Below, piece after piece: positions 17,805 through 26,068 of a DNA stretch of 64,000 bases; the stretch's first letter is position 1, and every line of letters starts with the position of its first letter. The DNA lies in NCBI GenBank assembly GCA_024743055.1, contig JANSXH010000015.1, forward strand, positions 45,991 through 109,990, written 5' to 3'. The translations under genes were made by a program, and so were the position numbers. The notes below the pieces were generated by a model. It was not told the origin of the DNA. It did no database searches and saw only the letters and a program-made list of their open reading frames with translations. This stretch comes from Pseudomonadota bacterium. Lineage in GTDB: Bacteria > Pseudomonadota > Alphaproteobacteria > Sneathiellales > Sneathiellaceae.

Positions 17805-17840
17805 GTTGACTGAGTCCACTAGTTAGTTGACAGAGTCAAC
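17805..17840. promoter_or_regulatory. Paired palindromic operators between DDAH-like and ketoisomerase genes
   Basis: GTTGAC-TGA-GTCCAC (17805-17819) and the perfect palindrome GTTGAC-AGA-GTCAAC (17826-17840) are 21 bp apart centre to centre, two full helical turns, as expected for two dimers bound on one face. The pair is also framed by outer arms AATTTTGTTGACT and AGTCAACAAAATT. It sits about 120-150 bp upstream of the DDAH-like start. The remaining part of the 395-base region 17689-18083 shows no convincing gene. Confidence 0.6.
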
Positions 17841-18083
17841 AAAATTACCCTCTTCTCGAGATTTGACGCCCGGTTCCTCCCGCCTAGACAGGACCCTTCC
17901 CGGATTGTAAGATAGAGTCAATTCGCTTGAGGATTTGGAATGCGTTGATTACCTGGTCGTTAGCTACGTCCCAAACCTCCCGGTCTCGTAACCCGTACGA
18001 ATTTTGATTCATTTTTACCGGAAATTCACATTTACCTGTTTTAAATAGGGACGATTTTATTAAATATTGGAACAAGAGCCGAT

Positions 18084-18533
18084 ATGAGCGTTTTAAAACC
18101 AAAAGGTGTCGTCGTGAAAACGGGCAGCACCGTCTCGATGATAGATTTGCCGGTGATCTCCGATCCGCGCGGCGATCTGACTTTCATTGAAGGTGGCGAG
18201 CAGGTCCCATTTGATATTAAACGGGTGTATTTCCTGTATAATGTGCCTGCCGAGTCAGAACGTGGTGGCCATGCTCATCGAGAGTTGCAGCAGGTCCTCT
18301 TTGCTCTTTCCGGAAGCTTTCGCATCAAAATCGATAACGGCTTTGAAAAGTCGGAATATTGGCTGAACAATCCCCGCCGCGGCCTGCTGATCAACCGCCT
18401 CAACTGGCGCGAAATTGACAGCTTCAGTCAGGGCGCCGTCTGCATGGTGATAGCCTCCCAACATTACGATGAAGCAGACTATTTCCGGGAATATGACGAT
18501 TTTATTGACGCGGTGAGGAACGGCAATCCATGA
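18084..18533 (+). CDS. dTDP-sugar 3,4-ketoisomerase (FdtA/QdtA-like cupin)
   Basis: A small cupin enzyme (149 residues) that isomerises dTDP-4-keto-6-deoxyglucose to the 3-keto sugar, the step before transamination in making 3-amino-3,6-dideoxyhexoses such as Fuc3NAc or Qui3NAc. The signature is [29 protein letters not shown] (in pieces), the cupin metal or active-site histidines in [19 protein letters not shown], and NNPRRGLLI. The stop codon overlaps the next gene's start by 4 bases (ATGA). No other sugar-nucleotide genes are nearby, which is unusual for this family. Confidence 0.88.
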   Translation: MSVLKPKGVVVKTGSTVSMIDLPVISDPRGDLTFIEGGEQVPFDIKRVYFLYNVPAESERGGHAHRELQQVLFALSGSFRIKIDNGFEKSEYWLNNPRRGLLINRLNWREIDSFSQGAVCMVIASQHYDEADYFREYDDFIDAVRNGNP

Positions 18534-19627
18534 CAGTTCCGTTTCTTGATCTCGGCGCCGCCTATCGAGAGCTGGACGGCGAGATTTCTGCCGCCGTTTC
18601 TCGCGTTCTTGAAAGCGGTTGGTATATTCTTGGGCCAGAGGTTGATGCTTTTGAAGCGGAATGGGCCGACTATTGCGGCGTCGATCATGCCGTCGGCCTG
18701 GCCAACGGGCTGGATGCCCTGATCCTGGCACTGCGCGCCCTCGATCTGAAACCCGGAGATGAGGTAATCGTCCCCTCCAATACTTATGTGGCGACCTGGA
18801 TTGCCGTGTCGGCCGTCGGCGCTGTGCCTGTTCCGGTCGAGCCGGATCCCGCCACCCATAACATGGATCCGGAACGTATCGCTGCTGCCCTCACAGAAAA
18901 GACCAAGGTCCTGCTGCCGGTTCATCTTTACGGACAGCCGGCCGATCTCGACCCGATGCTGACCCTCGCCCGCGAAAAGGGTCTCAAGGTTGTTGAAGAT
19001 GCTGCCCAGGCCCATGGCGCTCGCTATAAAGGCCAGCGCCTCGGCGGTCACGGGGACATTGTTTGCTGGAGTTTTTATCCCGGTAAGAATCTCGGCGCCC
19101 TCGGCGATGCCGGGGCCGTTACGACCAATAATGCGGATCTGGCGGATAAAGTCAGGGTCCTGCGCAATTACGGCAGCCGGGAGAAATATGTCAATGAAGT
19201 CCAGGGCGTGAACTCCCGCCTCGATCCCATTCAGGCCGCCGCCCTTCGGGTCAAGCTCAAATATCTGGATGACTGGACCGACCGCCGCCGTGAGATCGCC
19301 TCAAAATATGGCGAGCGCCTGGCTGAGGGCGGCCTCGTCCTACCTTTCGTTCCCAATTGGGCCGATCCGGTCTGGCATCTCTATGTAGTGCGAAGCAATA
19401 GCCGGAACGAGTTGCAGACAAATTTGACCGAGGACGGTATCGGCACGCTCATCCATTACCCGATCCCGCCCCATATGCAGGAAGCCTATAAATCAGCTGG
19501 ATTTGCTCCGGAGGATCTCCCGATCGCCCGCCAGTATGCCAACGAAGTTCTTAGCCTGCCTATCGGCCCACAGCTTGCTCTCAGCGATGTCGACAAGGTC
19601 TGCGCCGCTCTGCAAAAACACGGCTGA
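18530..19627 (+). CDS. DegT/DnrJ/EryC1/StrS aminotransferase (FdtB/QdtB-like)
   Basis: A PLP-dependent sugar aminotransferase that converts the 3-keto-6-deoxy sugar nucleotide to the 3-amino form. Features are the start [28 protein letters not shown], the PLP-ring Asp in [11 protein letters not shown] and the Schiff-base lysine in [17 protein letters not shown]. The 365-residue length is typical. It is translationally coupled to the ketoisomerase, which strongly supports the FdtA-FdtB/QdtA-QdtB pairing. Fucose versus quinovose stereochemistry cannot be told from sequence by eye. Confidence 0.9.
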   Translation: MTVPFLDLGAAYRELDGEISAAVSRVLESGWYILGPEVDAFEAEWADYCGVDHAVGLANGLDALILALRALDLKPGDEVIVPSNTYVATWIAVSAVGAVPVPVEPDPATHNMDPERIAAALTEKTKVLLPVHLYGQPADLDPMLTLAREKGLKVVEDAAQAHGARYKGQRLGGHGDIVCWSFYPGKNLGALGDAGAVTTNNADLADKVRVLRNYGSREKYVNEVQGVNSRLDPIQAAALRVKLKYLDDWTDRRREIASKYGERLAEGGLVLPFVPNWADPVWHLYVVRSNSRNELQTNLTEDGIGTLIHYPIPPHMQEAYKSAGFAPEDLPIARQYANEVLSLPIGPQLALSDVDKVCAALQKHG

Positions 19628-19677
19628 TCACCGTCCCGCACACTAACTTTTATTGTTCTCTCTACAAACGGCTTGTA

Positions 19678-20316
19678 TCAATCCGATTGCGGAGCGCGGG
19701 CGAAAATCTGCGTCAGGGCTAAGGCCGCAAGCGAGCCGAGGATTGCCAGAGCTGAATCTTTCTGAGCGTCAAACGGATCACCCTGTGTTCCAAGATAAGC
19801 CATCGCCGCCTCCGAGCTGACGATAATGGCGACGATCCATTCAATGATCTCATAAATACCGCTCAATGTTGCGATAAGGGCAAAAGCGATGATCATGCAG
19901 ATAGGGTAACTCACCTTTGCATATCGCAAAAACGCCTCCAAAATCGGGTAGGTGATGAAGAGCCCGAAGCAGAAATGGATAAGCCGGTCATAGTGGTTGC
20001 GATCCTGGGCCAGCAGATCCTGCACCCAAAACCCAAACGGGGTTTTGGAATAGGTGTAATGCGCGCCGATGATATGCAGGGTCAGGAACAGGAAAATCAG
20101 CAGATAGGAGAGGTTGGAGAGCGGCCATTTTCGGTAGAAATAAACCAGCAGACCAACGCATAGAAAAACCAGCAGATTTTCCAGAAACCAGTCGAACCGA
20201 TCTTCCGGTTCAATTGCCGCGATCAACCAGAAGAGAGAAAACAGGAACATCAGGGCCTGCAGAAGCCTGTTGCGCCGAAACGGTGTGAGTTCGTGATCTG
20301 AAGCAGTGGTTAGCAT
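19678..20316 (-). CDS. DUF2238 (YjdF-like) integral membrane protein
   Basis: A 212-residue protein with about six hydrophobic helices. It has the family pattern GAHYTYSKTPFGFW in the middle, NHYDRLIHFCFGLFITYP, SGIYEIIEWIVA and the C-terminal LGTQGDPFDAQKDSALAILGS segment, which is diagnostic of DUF2238/YjdF. The function is unknown. It is convergent with the aminotransferase gene and divergent from the patatin gene. Confidence 0.87.
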   Translation of the reverse strand: MLTTASDHELTPFRRNRLLQALMFLFSLFWLIAAIEPEDRFDWFLENLLVFLCVGLLVYFYRKWPLSNLSYLLIFLFLTLHIIGAHYTYSKTPFGFWVQDLLAQDRNHYDRLIHFCFGLFITYPILEAFLRYAKVSYPICMIIAFALIATLSGIYEIIEWIVAIIVSSEAAMAYLGTQGDPFDAQKDSALAILGSLAALALTQIFARAPQSD

Positions 20317-20433
20317 TCAATATATCCAAGATTTGACGAACCTGCAGTAAAGGCCAAAAACCATAGCAGTACATTGAACTGAATCAATGATTGCCGGAAA
20401 ATATACGCTATTGTGGCTTTCATATTGCTGATT

Positions 20434-21684
20434 ATGACAAAGACCGTGAGGCGATGTTTGCAAATCATCAGAACAAAACTGTCTGAAATCCAGTCGCGAG
20501 GGTGGCTAAAACTCATCGGAATGCTGGTCACCGTCCTGGCGCTAACGGCCTGTGGGACCCTCCCTCACAAAGCCGTGCCGGAAAAACTCGCGGATGTGGC
20601 GGAGCTTCCGGGGCTCAGCGGCATTCGATATTGGGGAGATGAAGCACCATCGGATCTCAAAGACTTCTCGACGGTGGTGACGGCACAACTGCGGACGCGC
20701 TTTGCAGATGATCTGCAATCTGGCAAGACGATACAGCTTGAAAGTCTGGCCCTGTCCGGCGGCGGTGAAGATGGCGCGTTTGGAGTCGGCCTATTGCTTG
20801 GCTGGACCGAACGAGGTGACAGGCCCGAGTTTCAATTTGTCACAGGGATCAGTGTCGGCGCGTTAATCGCCCCTTTCGCCTTTTTGGGCCCTCACTATGA
20901 CGGGAAGTTAAAGGAATTGTTGCTTGCCATACCCCAGGATGCTGAAATGGATCCAGAAGCCCTGTCTGTGCTCTTCGGCATCTCGCTCTTGGATGGCAAC
21001 CCATTGGCACAGCCGATCCAACGCTTTATCACCCGGCAAATGCTGGAGGAAATAGCGATTGAGCATCGCAAAGGGCGGCGGTTGATGATCAGCACGACAA
21101 ATCTCGATGCCGGTCGCCCGGTTGTTTGGGATATCGGCGCTCTTGCCAATAGTGGCCATCCAAAATCCCTTGAGATTCTGCAAAAGATCATTCTCGCGTC
21201 TGCCTCAATACCCGGCATCTTCAGACCGGTTCTCTTCGATGTTGAGGCCGGGGGGCGTCGTTATGACGAGCTTCACGTCGATGGTGGCGTCACGGCGCAA
21301 GTATTCTTGTATCCAGCACAAGTCCAGCTTGACGAGGTGTTTGCCGAACTGCCGATTGAGGGTCGGCTCTACGTCATCCGCAATCGCAAACAAAAGTCAA
21401 ATTACCAGGATAAAATTGCCGGCCTGTTCTCCATCACGGCCCGGTCCCTCGATACCCTGATCCGCAATCAGGGCAATGGCGACCTCTACCAGATCTATCT
21501 GATCACCCAGCGCGATAAAATCGACTTCAACCTCGCCTTCATCCCCGAAAGCTTCGAGGCACAATCGAATGACCTCTTCGATGGCGCCTATATGGAAGCC
21601 CTGTTCGAGGTCGGATACGACCTCGGAAAAGCCGGCTACCCCTGGTCAAAAACCCCACCGGGGATCAATGGGCCGGACGGATGA
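20434..21684 (+). CDS. Patatin-like phospholipase, probable lipoprotein
   Basis: A predicted membrane-anchored lipid acyl hydrolase. After a basic N-region and hydrophobic stretch there is a lipobox LTAC followed by GT (Cys40 from the ATG at 20434). The patatin domain has the oxyanion motif ALSGGGEDGAFGVG, the nucleophile elbow TGISVGALIAPF (GXSXG) and the catalytic Asp in HVDGGVTAQVF, giving a complete Ser-Asp dyad. A GTG at 20413 would add 7 residues. Substrate and membrane side are not known. Confidence 0.85.
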   Translation: MTKTVRRCLQIIRTKLSEIQSRGWLKLIGMLVTVLALTACGTLPHKAVPEKLADVAELPGLSGIRYWGDEAPSDLKDFSTVVTAQLRTRFADDLQSGKTIQLESLALSGGGEDGAFGVGLLLGWTERGDRPEFQFVTGISVGALIAPFAFLGPHYDGKLKELLLAIPQDAEMDPEALSVLFGISLLDGNPLAQPIQRFITRQMLEEIAIEHRKGRRLMISTTNLDAGRPVVWDIGALANSGHPKSLEILQKIILASASIPGIFRPVLFDVEAGGRRYDELHVDGGVTAQVFLYPAQVQLDEVFAELPIEGRLYVIRNRKQKSNYQDKIAGLFSITARSLDTLIRNQGNGDLYQIYLITQRDKIDFNLAFIPESFEAQSNDLFDGAYMEALFEVGYDLGKAGYPWSKTPPGINGPDG

Positions 21685-21730
21685 TTGAATAAACCCTGGA
21701 AAATTGGAGCGGGTGAATTTCTATTTCGGC

Positions 21731-22750
21731 CTATCTGTAGCGCGCGAAACGCGGGGCGCCAAACATTCGCCGGTGTTCTGCCGGTGTCAATCCAGTTCGG
21801 CGTTTGAACAACCGTCTGAAAGACACGGGATCAGCATAGCCAACTTCATCGCCGATTTCCGCGACCGGGATCTCGGTTGTCTCAAGAAGCTGTCGAGCCT
21901 CCTCTATACGTAAGGACTGGACGTAGTCCAAAGGTTTCCTGCCTGTCGCGTTGCGAAATCGTCGAGAGAAGGTTGTTGAGGCCATGCCCGCCTTTTCAGC
22001 CATTCCGGCAACGGGATTTTCGTCGGCATAATTATCGGCAATCCATAGTTGGACATCCTCGATGATTTTATCGTCATGGGGCGTTGATTTTAGCATGGAA
22101 GTGAAAGGTGCCTGCAGCTCGCCACGGTCAGCCATGAGCCAGACCTTCGCCGTTTTCGAGGCACAACGCAGCCCACCGTAATTGGTAATCAAAAACAGCG
22201 CTAATTCCTGCCAACCCGTCGTGCCGCCAGACGTTACAGGACCTCGTGTTGCTTCGGCGAAACAAAGCCCACGGTCAAGTCGCAGCCTGACGTCTGGGTA
22301 GAAACGATGAAATAGCCTCTCAAATGCCCAATGAGTCGTGATCTCCACTCCATCAAGAAGGCCTGTCTCCGCCAGATAGACTGCCCCTGTGCAGGCTGAG
22401 ACAATACGCGTGCCCGACCTGCAGCGCGCCTTCAGCCAGCCAATCCCTGGATGGTCCTCAATATCCAGGCGCTCTATCGGGGAAATATTTATTCCAGGCA
22501 CAACAATAAGATCGCAGTCTGGGGCATCTTCATAGGTGTAGTCTGCCGCAATAAGCATACCGCTACCGCAGGAGAAAGGCTGCCGGCTCGGTCCCACAAG
22601 ATTGACCTCAAAAATCGGTGTGACGGCCTCGCCGCTAACAAGTGTTTCCCAATCCTGCCCGGCAGCGCTAAGGATATCAAACAGCCCAAACAGCACAGAG
22701 GCGCTAGCCTGCGGCGGTGCCATGATCAAGACTGAAATCGGTTTTGACAT
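21731..22750 (-). CDS. GlxA-family transcription regulator (DJ-1/PfpI domain plus AraC HTH)
   Basis: A 339-residue regulator with an N-terminal class I glutamine amidotransferase-like (DJ-1/PfpI) sensing domain, including VPGINISPIE and the elbow region RIVSACTGAVYLAETGLL with a Cys at the nucleophile position. A C-terminal AraC double HTH follows (MAEKAGMASTTFSRRFRNATGRKPLDYV and IGDEVGYADPVSFRRLFKRRTGLTPAEHR, in pieces). Relatives control arginine, carnitine or glycine-betaine use. I set the start at 22750 (MSKPISVLIM); the frame is open to a TTG at 22810. No obvious target gene is adjacent. Confidence 0.88.
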   Translation of the reverse strand: MSKPISVLIMAPPQASASVLFGLFDILSAAGQDWETLVSGEAVTPIFEVNLVGPSRQPFSCGSGMLIAADYTYEDAPDCDLIVVPGINISPIERLDIEDHPGIGWLKARCRSGTRIVSACTGAVYLAETGLLDGVEITTHWAFERLFHRFYPDVRLRLDRGLCFAEATRGPVTSGGTTGWQELALFLITNYGGLRCASKTAKVWLMADRGELQAPFTSMLKSTPHDDKIIEDVQLWIADNYADENPVAGMAEKAGMASTTFSRRFRNATGRKPLDYVQSLRIEEARQLLETTEIPVAEIGDEVGYADPVSFRRLFKRRTGLTPAEHRRMFGAPRFARYR

Positions 22751-22862
22751 ATTTAGATGCCCAAGTGGTGATTTTGCCCCCATTTTAGGTTTTCCGCCAC
22801 TTACGATCAACGCGATTTATTTCCTATCGTCTGGCCCTACACCAATAGGAGAGAAAATCGCC

Positions 22863-23042
22863 ATGTATGACTTGATGACCAAACTCTTGAAACCTTTGCA
22901 GCTTAGCACTCGCCCTAGCAAGAAATCGCGACCACCCAGAGCAGGGAGCGCCAACCGCACCGCAAGAACAGAAATCATCCATTTCAGCCCTGATGGACCG
23001 GTATTCAAGACAGACGGACCTTATCACCGACCAGGATGGTAA
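22863..23042 (+). CDS. Small basic hypothetical protein (59 residues)
   Basis: I do not recognise this family. The frame starts at an ATG preceded by AGGAGAG about 9 bases upstream and ends 23 bases before a good rho-independent terminator, so it looks like a complete small transcription unit. The product is basic and rich in Arg, Pro and Ser (STRPSKKSRPPRAGSANRTA in the middle) with no membrane segment. It is divergent from the GlxA-type regulator. The signals, rather than the protein, support it. Confidence 0.45.
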   Translation: MYDLMTKLLKPLQLSTRPSKKSRPPRAGSANRTARTEIIHFSPDGPVFKTDGPYHRPGW

Positions 23043-23065
23043 TTTCTATGCCAGGAAACACAAAA

Positions 23066-23092
23066 GCCCCGCCAATTGGCAGGGCATTTTTT
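23066..23092 (+). terminator. Rho-independent terminator
   Basis: GCCCC and AGGGC flank the self-complementary core GCCAATTGGC, followed by ATTTTTT. Pairing is continuous except one C/A mismatch. It closes the small gene ending at 23042. Confidence 0.8.
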
Positions 23093-23139
23093 GAAAACTG
23101 AAGCGGGTGATGAGATTCGAACTCGCGACCCTGATCTTG
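23093..23139 (-). pseudogene. Decayed 3' half of a tRNA-Gly (possible attachment-site duplicate)
   Basis: On the minus strand this segment reads as the T-arm and acceptor 3' strand of a tRNA: GGGTCGCGAGTTCGAATC, then TCATCACCCGCTTCA. It matches the 3' part of the intact tRNA-Gly at 25837-25911, including a few flanking bases, with about seven differences over 47 bases. The D-arm, the anticodon arm and the 5' acceptor strand are absent, one T-stem pair is broken and CCA has become TCA, so it cannot be functional. Same orientation as the intact tRNA, as expected of an att duplication. Confidence 0.75.
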
Positions 23140-23195
23140 TTCTTTATATCTCAACCTGAGCACTCTATTTGTGCAAGACAGCGTTTCGCCCGGCA

Positions 23196-23819
23196 TTACT
23201 TTTCGATGCCCAATTGACCCCCAACCGGCGGGAAGTATTGCGGTGCTTGTGCTCTATTGAACATTCCATAATCTCTGGAAACCAGACAAAGTACCGCTGT
23301 TTGGGCATTTGGTGTGTTTTCAAAGGAAGCCAGTATCTCTCGCCCGGCTGCCTCCGTTTCTACATCGATGATATTGGCGTAAGCATCCTCAGAATTTACA
23401 CTCACAAAGGATTCACCTTGGTCCGAATAAGGAGCTCCCTGGCTACTAACAATCACCAAAAATCTGGGAGAGCCCGATTTGGAATAGGCGCCTTCTGCAG
23501 ACCAGCTTTTTGCTTCCTGCCCTTTTGATACATATTCAAGTACATGGGATATTCGAAGTCTGTAGTCTTCAAAATGCTTGTTTCGTCCCGCGGCCTGCGA
23601 ATTGTGATGCTGCGGATGTGTTCGCCATCTCGCGATCGCGGCTTCATCTTGCCACAGCGAATGGGAAAGAATGACGCCTGACCTCGACACTGATTTGAAG
23701 CGATCTATGAAAATCAGCCCTTCTTCCTGATCGAGAAGGGGCCGTAATTTTGCGGCATGACTAAAGTAATTATCCTCATGCCCAGCGCGTGGCTTCATTT
23801 CAAAAAGTAGTGCTTGCAT
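23196..23819 (-). CDS. Antibiotic biosynthesis monooxygenase (ABM)-domain protein
   Basis: A 207-residue cytoplasmic protein. The N-terminal half (about residues 1-95) has the ABM ferredoxin-like fold pattern: MQALLFEMKPRAGHEDNYF, FIDRFKSVSRSGVILSHSLW, DEAAIARWRTHPQHHNSQAAGR and a final YRLRISHVLEYV. The C-terminal half (SPRFLVIVSSQGAPYSDQG to the end) is not recognised and may be a second copy of the same fold. The start at 23819 follows GGAG by 6 bases. It lies 82 bases after an AraC-family regulator on the same strand. Confidence 0.68.
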   Translation of the reverse strand: MQALLFEMKPRAGHEDNYFSHAAKLRPLLDQEEGLIFIDRFKSVSRSGVILSHSLWQDEAAIARWRTHPQHHNSQAAGRNKHFEDYRLRISHVLEYVSKGQEAKSWSAEGAYSKSGSPRFLVIVSSQGAPYSDQGESFVSVNSEDAYANIIDVETEAAGREILASFENTPNAQTAVLCLVSRDYGMFNRAQAPQYFPPVGGQLGIEK

Positions 23820-23901
23820 TCCCAACTCCGAGCAATATCTGCTGTTTCTCAGGCAGTTTTGCTCAAAATCCAGCTCAAGTCTGGAACAAAAGTGATGTAA
23901 G

Positions 23902-24645
23902 TCAGGAACGCCAAATTCGGGAGAATGCTGCCGGTGTCGTGCCGAAGTTTTTGCGGAAGACGCGTCCAAGATGGCTCTGGTCCGCAAATCCAGCTTCATA
24001 TGCGGCCATGATTGGCGTCAGGTCTCCTCGCAGGGCGGCGCGGGCGCGGCTCGCCCGACAGGCAATTCGATATGCCAGGGGCGTCATGCCGAATTCCCGG
24101 GAAAACTTGCGAATAAAGCCCTCTCGCGTAAGCCCTGTTTCGATGGCAATCTTGGAAACCGGATCGGCGCTGTCGCGGACAGCCTGAACAATTTCATCTG
24201 GTAAAGTCTTGCCGGGCTGACACATCCGTCGTTGCAGATGACCAGAATTGCCAGAAGTGAGGGCAGAAACCAACTTATCGAAAACCGCATCCTGCTCCGC
24301 TAGTTCCGGTAACTTTCCAAGCACGATTTGAGAACATGCAACAGACGTCATGAAATCCTGACTGAGGAAGATGTCGCGGCTGCGCGTTCCTTCCTCAGCA
24401 ACACCGACGGACATATGTGGCACACCGGCTGGAATGAGAACAAACGATCCGGCCGGGATAACAAGTTTTTCTGTCCCGACCCGAAAATACCTGCGGCCGG
24501 AAAACACCACGGTCACTTGCGCTTCATCATGCAGATGGGCCGAAAGAGACGGCGTCCGGTCTCCTGTCCAATCAGACACTTCGACACAGAATGCATGCGC
24601 CATACGCCTGTAAGTCAAACTGTGAGCAGTTAGTGAGTGTTCCAT
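23902..24645 (-). CDS. AraC-family regulator with cupin sensor domain
   Basis: A 247-residue activator with an N-terminal cupin domain (HLHDEAQVTVVFSGRRYFRVG and VIPAGSFVLIPAGVPH) and a C-terminal AraC HTH pair (SKIAIETGLTREGFIRKFSREFGMTPLAYR and AAYEAGFADQSHLGRVFRKNFGTTPAAF, in pieces). The GFADQSHLGRVFRKxxGTTPxxF end is typical. It probably controls the ABM-domain gene downstream and perhaps the divergent hydratase-like gene, with which it shares a 279-base intergenic region. Confidence 0.88.
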   Translation of the reverse strand: MEHSLTAHSLTYRRMAHAFCVEVSDWTGDRTPSLSAHLHDEAQVTVVFSGRRYFRVGTEKLVIPAGSFVLIPAGVPHMSVGVAEEGTRSRDIFLSQDFMTSVACSQIVLGKLPELAEQDAVFDKLVSALTSGNSGHLQRRMCQPGKTLPDEIVQAVRDSADPVSKIAIETGLTREGFIRKFSREFGMTPLAYRIACRASRARAALRGDLTPIMAAYEAGFADQSHLGRVFRKNFGTTPAAFSRIWRS

Positions 24646-24924
24646 ATTGTATAAGCTATAAATTTTGGACCATACTGTCTAGCGGCCGAAGCCCCTTCCA
24701 GGGTAATAAGGAGGGTCAATGCAAAGCCAAATATTGTTCACATAAACTTGGATTTTCTATACAAATAAATGGGTTATGTTCAAACGAAGAGAGTGCCAAC
24801 TAGATCGGCCAACATCACTTTCGTTCCAGAAAAAAGCACTCGGACAAGCTAGGATAAACTTGATTGGCCTTTAAAACTACACGGCTGATCTGCGCGATAA
24901 TTTAACAATCATAGGATTTTCCCC
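24646..24924. other. Intergenic region between AraC and hydratase-like genes
   Basis: AT-rich, visibly different from the surrounding DNA. It holds a very strong ribosome binding site (AAGGAGG at 24708-24714) in front of an ATG at 24719 that opens only an 8-residue frame ending at 24745. This could be a leader peptide or the remnant of a lost gene. No clear operator was seen. Confidence 0.3.
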
Positions 24925-25731
24925 CTGACATCGATAAAGCAAAAAACAGAACATCAAGAAGTTAGCGAGGCCATCCGACTGCTTTGCAAGGCAAGACATT
25001 CAGGAAAAGTCGTGGATGTCACGGATGCGCTTAAAGATCTCTCCCTGGATCAGGCATATGCCGCACAGGCTGAACTCATACTCAGCATTAACAGGCAAAT
25101 TTCTGGGTGGAAGATTGGGGCAACGAGCTTAGATTCACAAAAACGACTTGGCTTGAAAGATCCGTTTTTTGGGCCTGTGTTTGAAGAGGACATATTCAAA
25201 AGTGATGAACAAGTCCCGCTTTTTCAGACACAGAAGAACTCTGTAGAAACGGAGATCTGTCTGCGGATTAATAGCGATTTTCAAATTCCAGAATTGAATC
25301 ACCCTCACCGGTCAATGCAAGCACTGGATTTGTCCGTTGGTCTTGCATTCGAAATTGTCTGTCCGAGATTTGAGGGCGGGATGCAAAATGCCGGTCGAAT
25401 GGCCATCACGGATGGGGGAATAAACCATGCCGTAATCCTCGGAGAATTTATCGACTGGCAATTATTCGATCCCCAGAAATTTGAAGTCAAACTGGAGAAA
25501 AATGGCAGCAAAGCATCAAATGGTGATTTCAATTCGCAGATCTGGCAGCATCATCGCGATCCTTTGTCATGGCTTGCCCAAAGACCAGAACTCCAAGGTA
25601 AACAGCTAAAGGCTGGTTGCATTATAATGACGGGAACCATGACAGGTGTGATACCGATTGATATCGGCGATAAGGTTATTGCGCAATCACCTGATCTCGG
25701 TGTCGTAAGGGCAACATTCAAGAAAGCTTAA
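24925..25731 (+). CDS. 2-keto-4-pentenoate hydratase / fumarylacetoacetase-family protein
   Basis: An MhpD/HpaH-like enzyme of the FAH superfamily, which hydrates 2-keto-4-pentenoates in meta-cleavage of aromatics. Motifs are GWKIGATSLDSQKRLGLKDP, the metal-binding ETEICLRI, GLAFEIVCPRFE and IIMTGTMTGVIPID. The first ordinary start codon is GTG at 25012 (239 residues), but that would remove a conserved N-terminal helix. The frame is open back to 24901, and a CTG at 24925 with AGGA 8 bases upstream would give LTSIKQKTEHQEVSEAIRLL and a family-typical 268 residues. I infer either a rare CTG start or a mutated ATG. Confidence 0.78.
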   Translation: MTSIKQKTEHQEVSEAIRLLCKARHSGKVVDVTDALKDLSLDQAYAAQAELILSINRQISGWKIGATSLDSQKRLGLKDPFFGPVFEEDIFKSDEQVPLFQTQKNSVETEICLRINSDFQIPELNHPHRSMQALDLSVGLAFEIVCPRFEGGMQNAGRMAITDGGINHAVILGEFIDWQLFDPQKFEVKLEKNGSKASNGDFNSQIWQHHRDPLSWLAQRPELQGKQLKAGCIIMTGTMTGVIPIDIGDKVIAQSPDLGVVRATFKKA

Positions 25732-25836
25732 TTCGCTCCCACAGTGGACTTGGAATTTCTCCTCTTCGCAATGATCGGGCCAAGAGGACCCGCGGCAATG
25801 CTGCAAGCTGATCATCTCTATTGCTTCGAAGAAAAT

Positions 25837-25911
25837 TGGAGCGGGCGATGAGATTCGAACTCACGACCCTAACCTTGGCAAGGTTATGCTCTACCCCTGA
25901 GCTACGCCCGC
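25837..25911 (-). tRNA. tRNA-Gly (anticodon GCC)
   Basis: The minus strand gives a complete cloverleaf: acceptor GCGGGCG/CGCCCGC, D-arm GCTCAGGGGTAGAGC, anticodon stem TAACC/GGTTA with loop TTGCCAA (anticodon GCC), T-loop TTCGAAT, discriminator T and an encoded CCA. A degraded copy of its 3' half lies 2.7 kb downstream at 23093-23139. Confidence 0.97.
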
Positions 25912-26068
25912 TCGAGCGTCGACATTTGTCGCGAGGCGGGATAATACGTAAAACACCCCTGAATGCAAGCGCGATTTAAAAAAAAAGCGGCGAATTTGAA
26001 TTCTTTATTTCCACGGCTTTGTTGTAAGGCTATTTTCTGTGCCGAATTAAATTACAGCGAGACTGCCG

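Noticed and set aside
17884..18102. 72-codon minus-strand frame in the DDAH-ketoisomerase gap
   Set aside because: It overlaps the ketoisomerase start, has no good ribosome binding site and no recognisable sequence.
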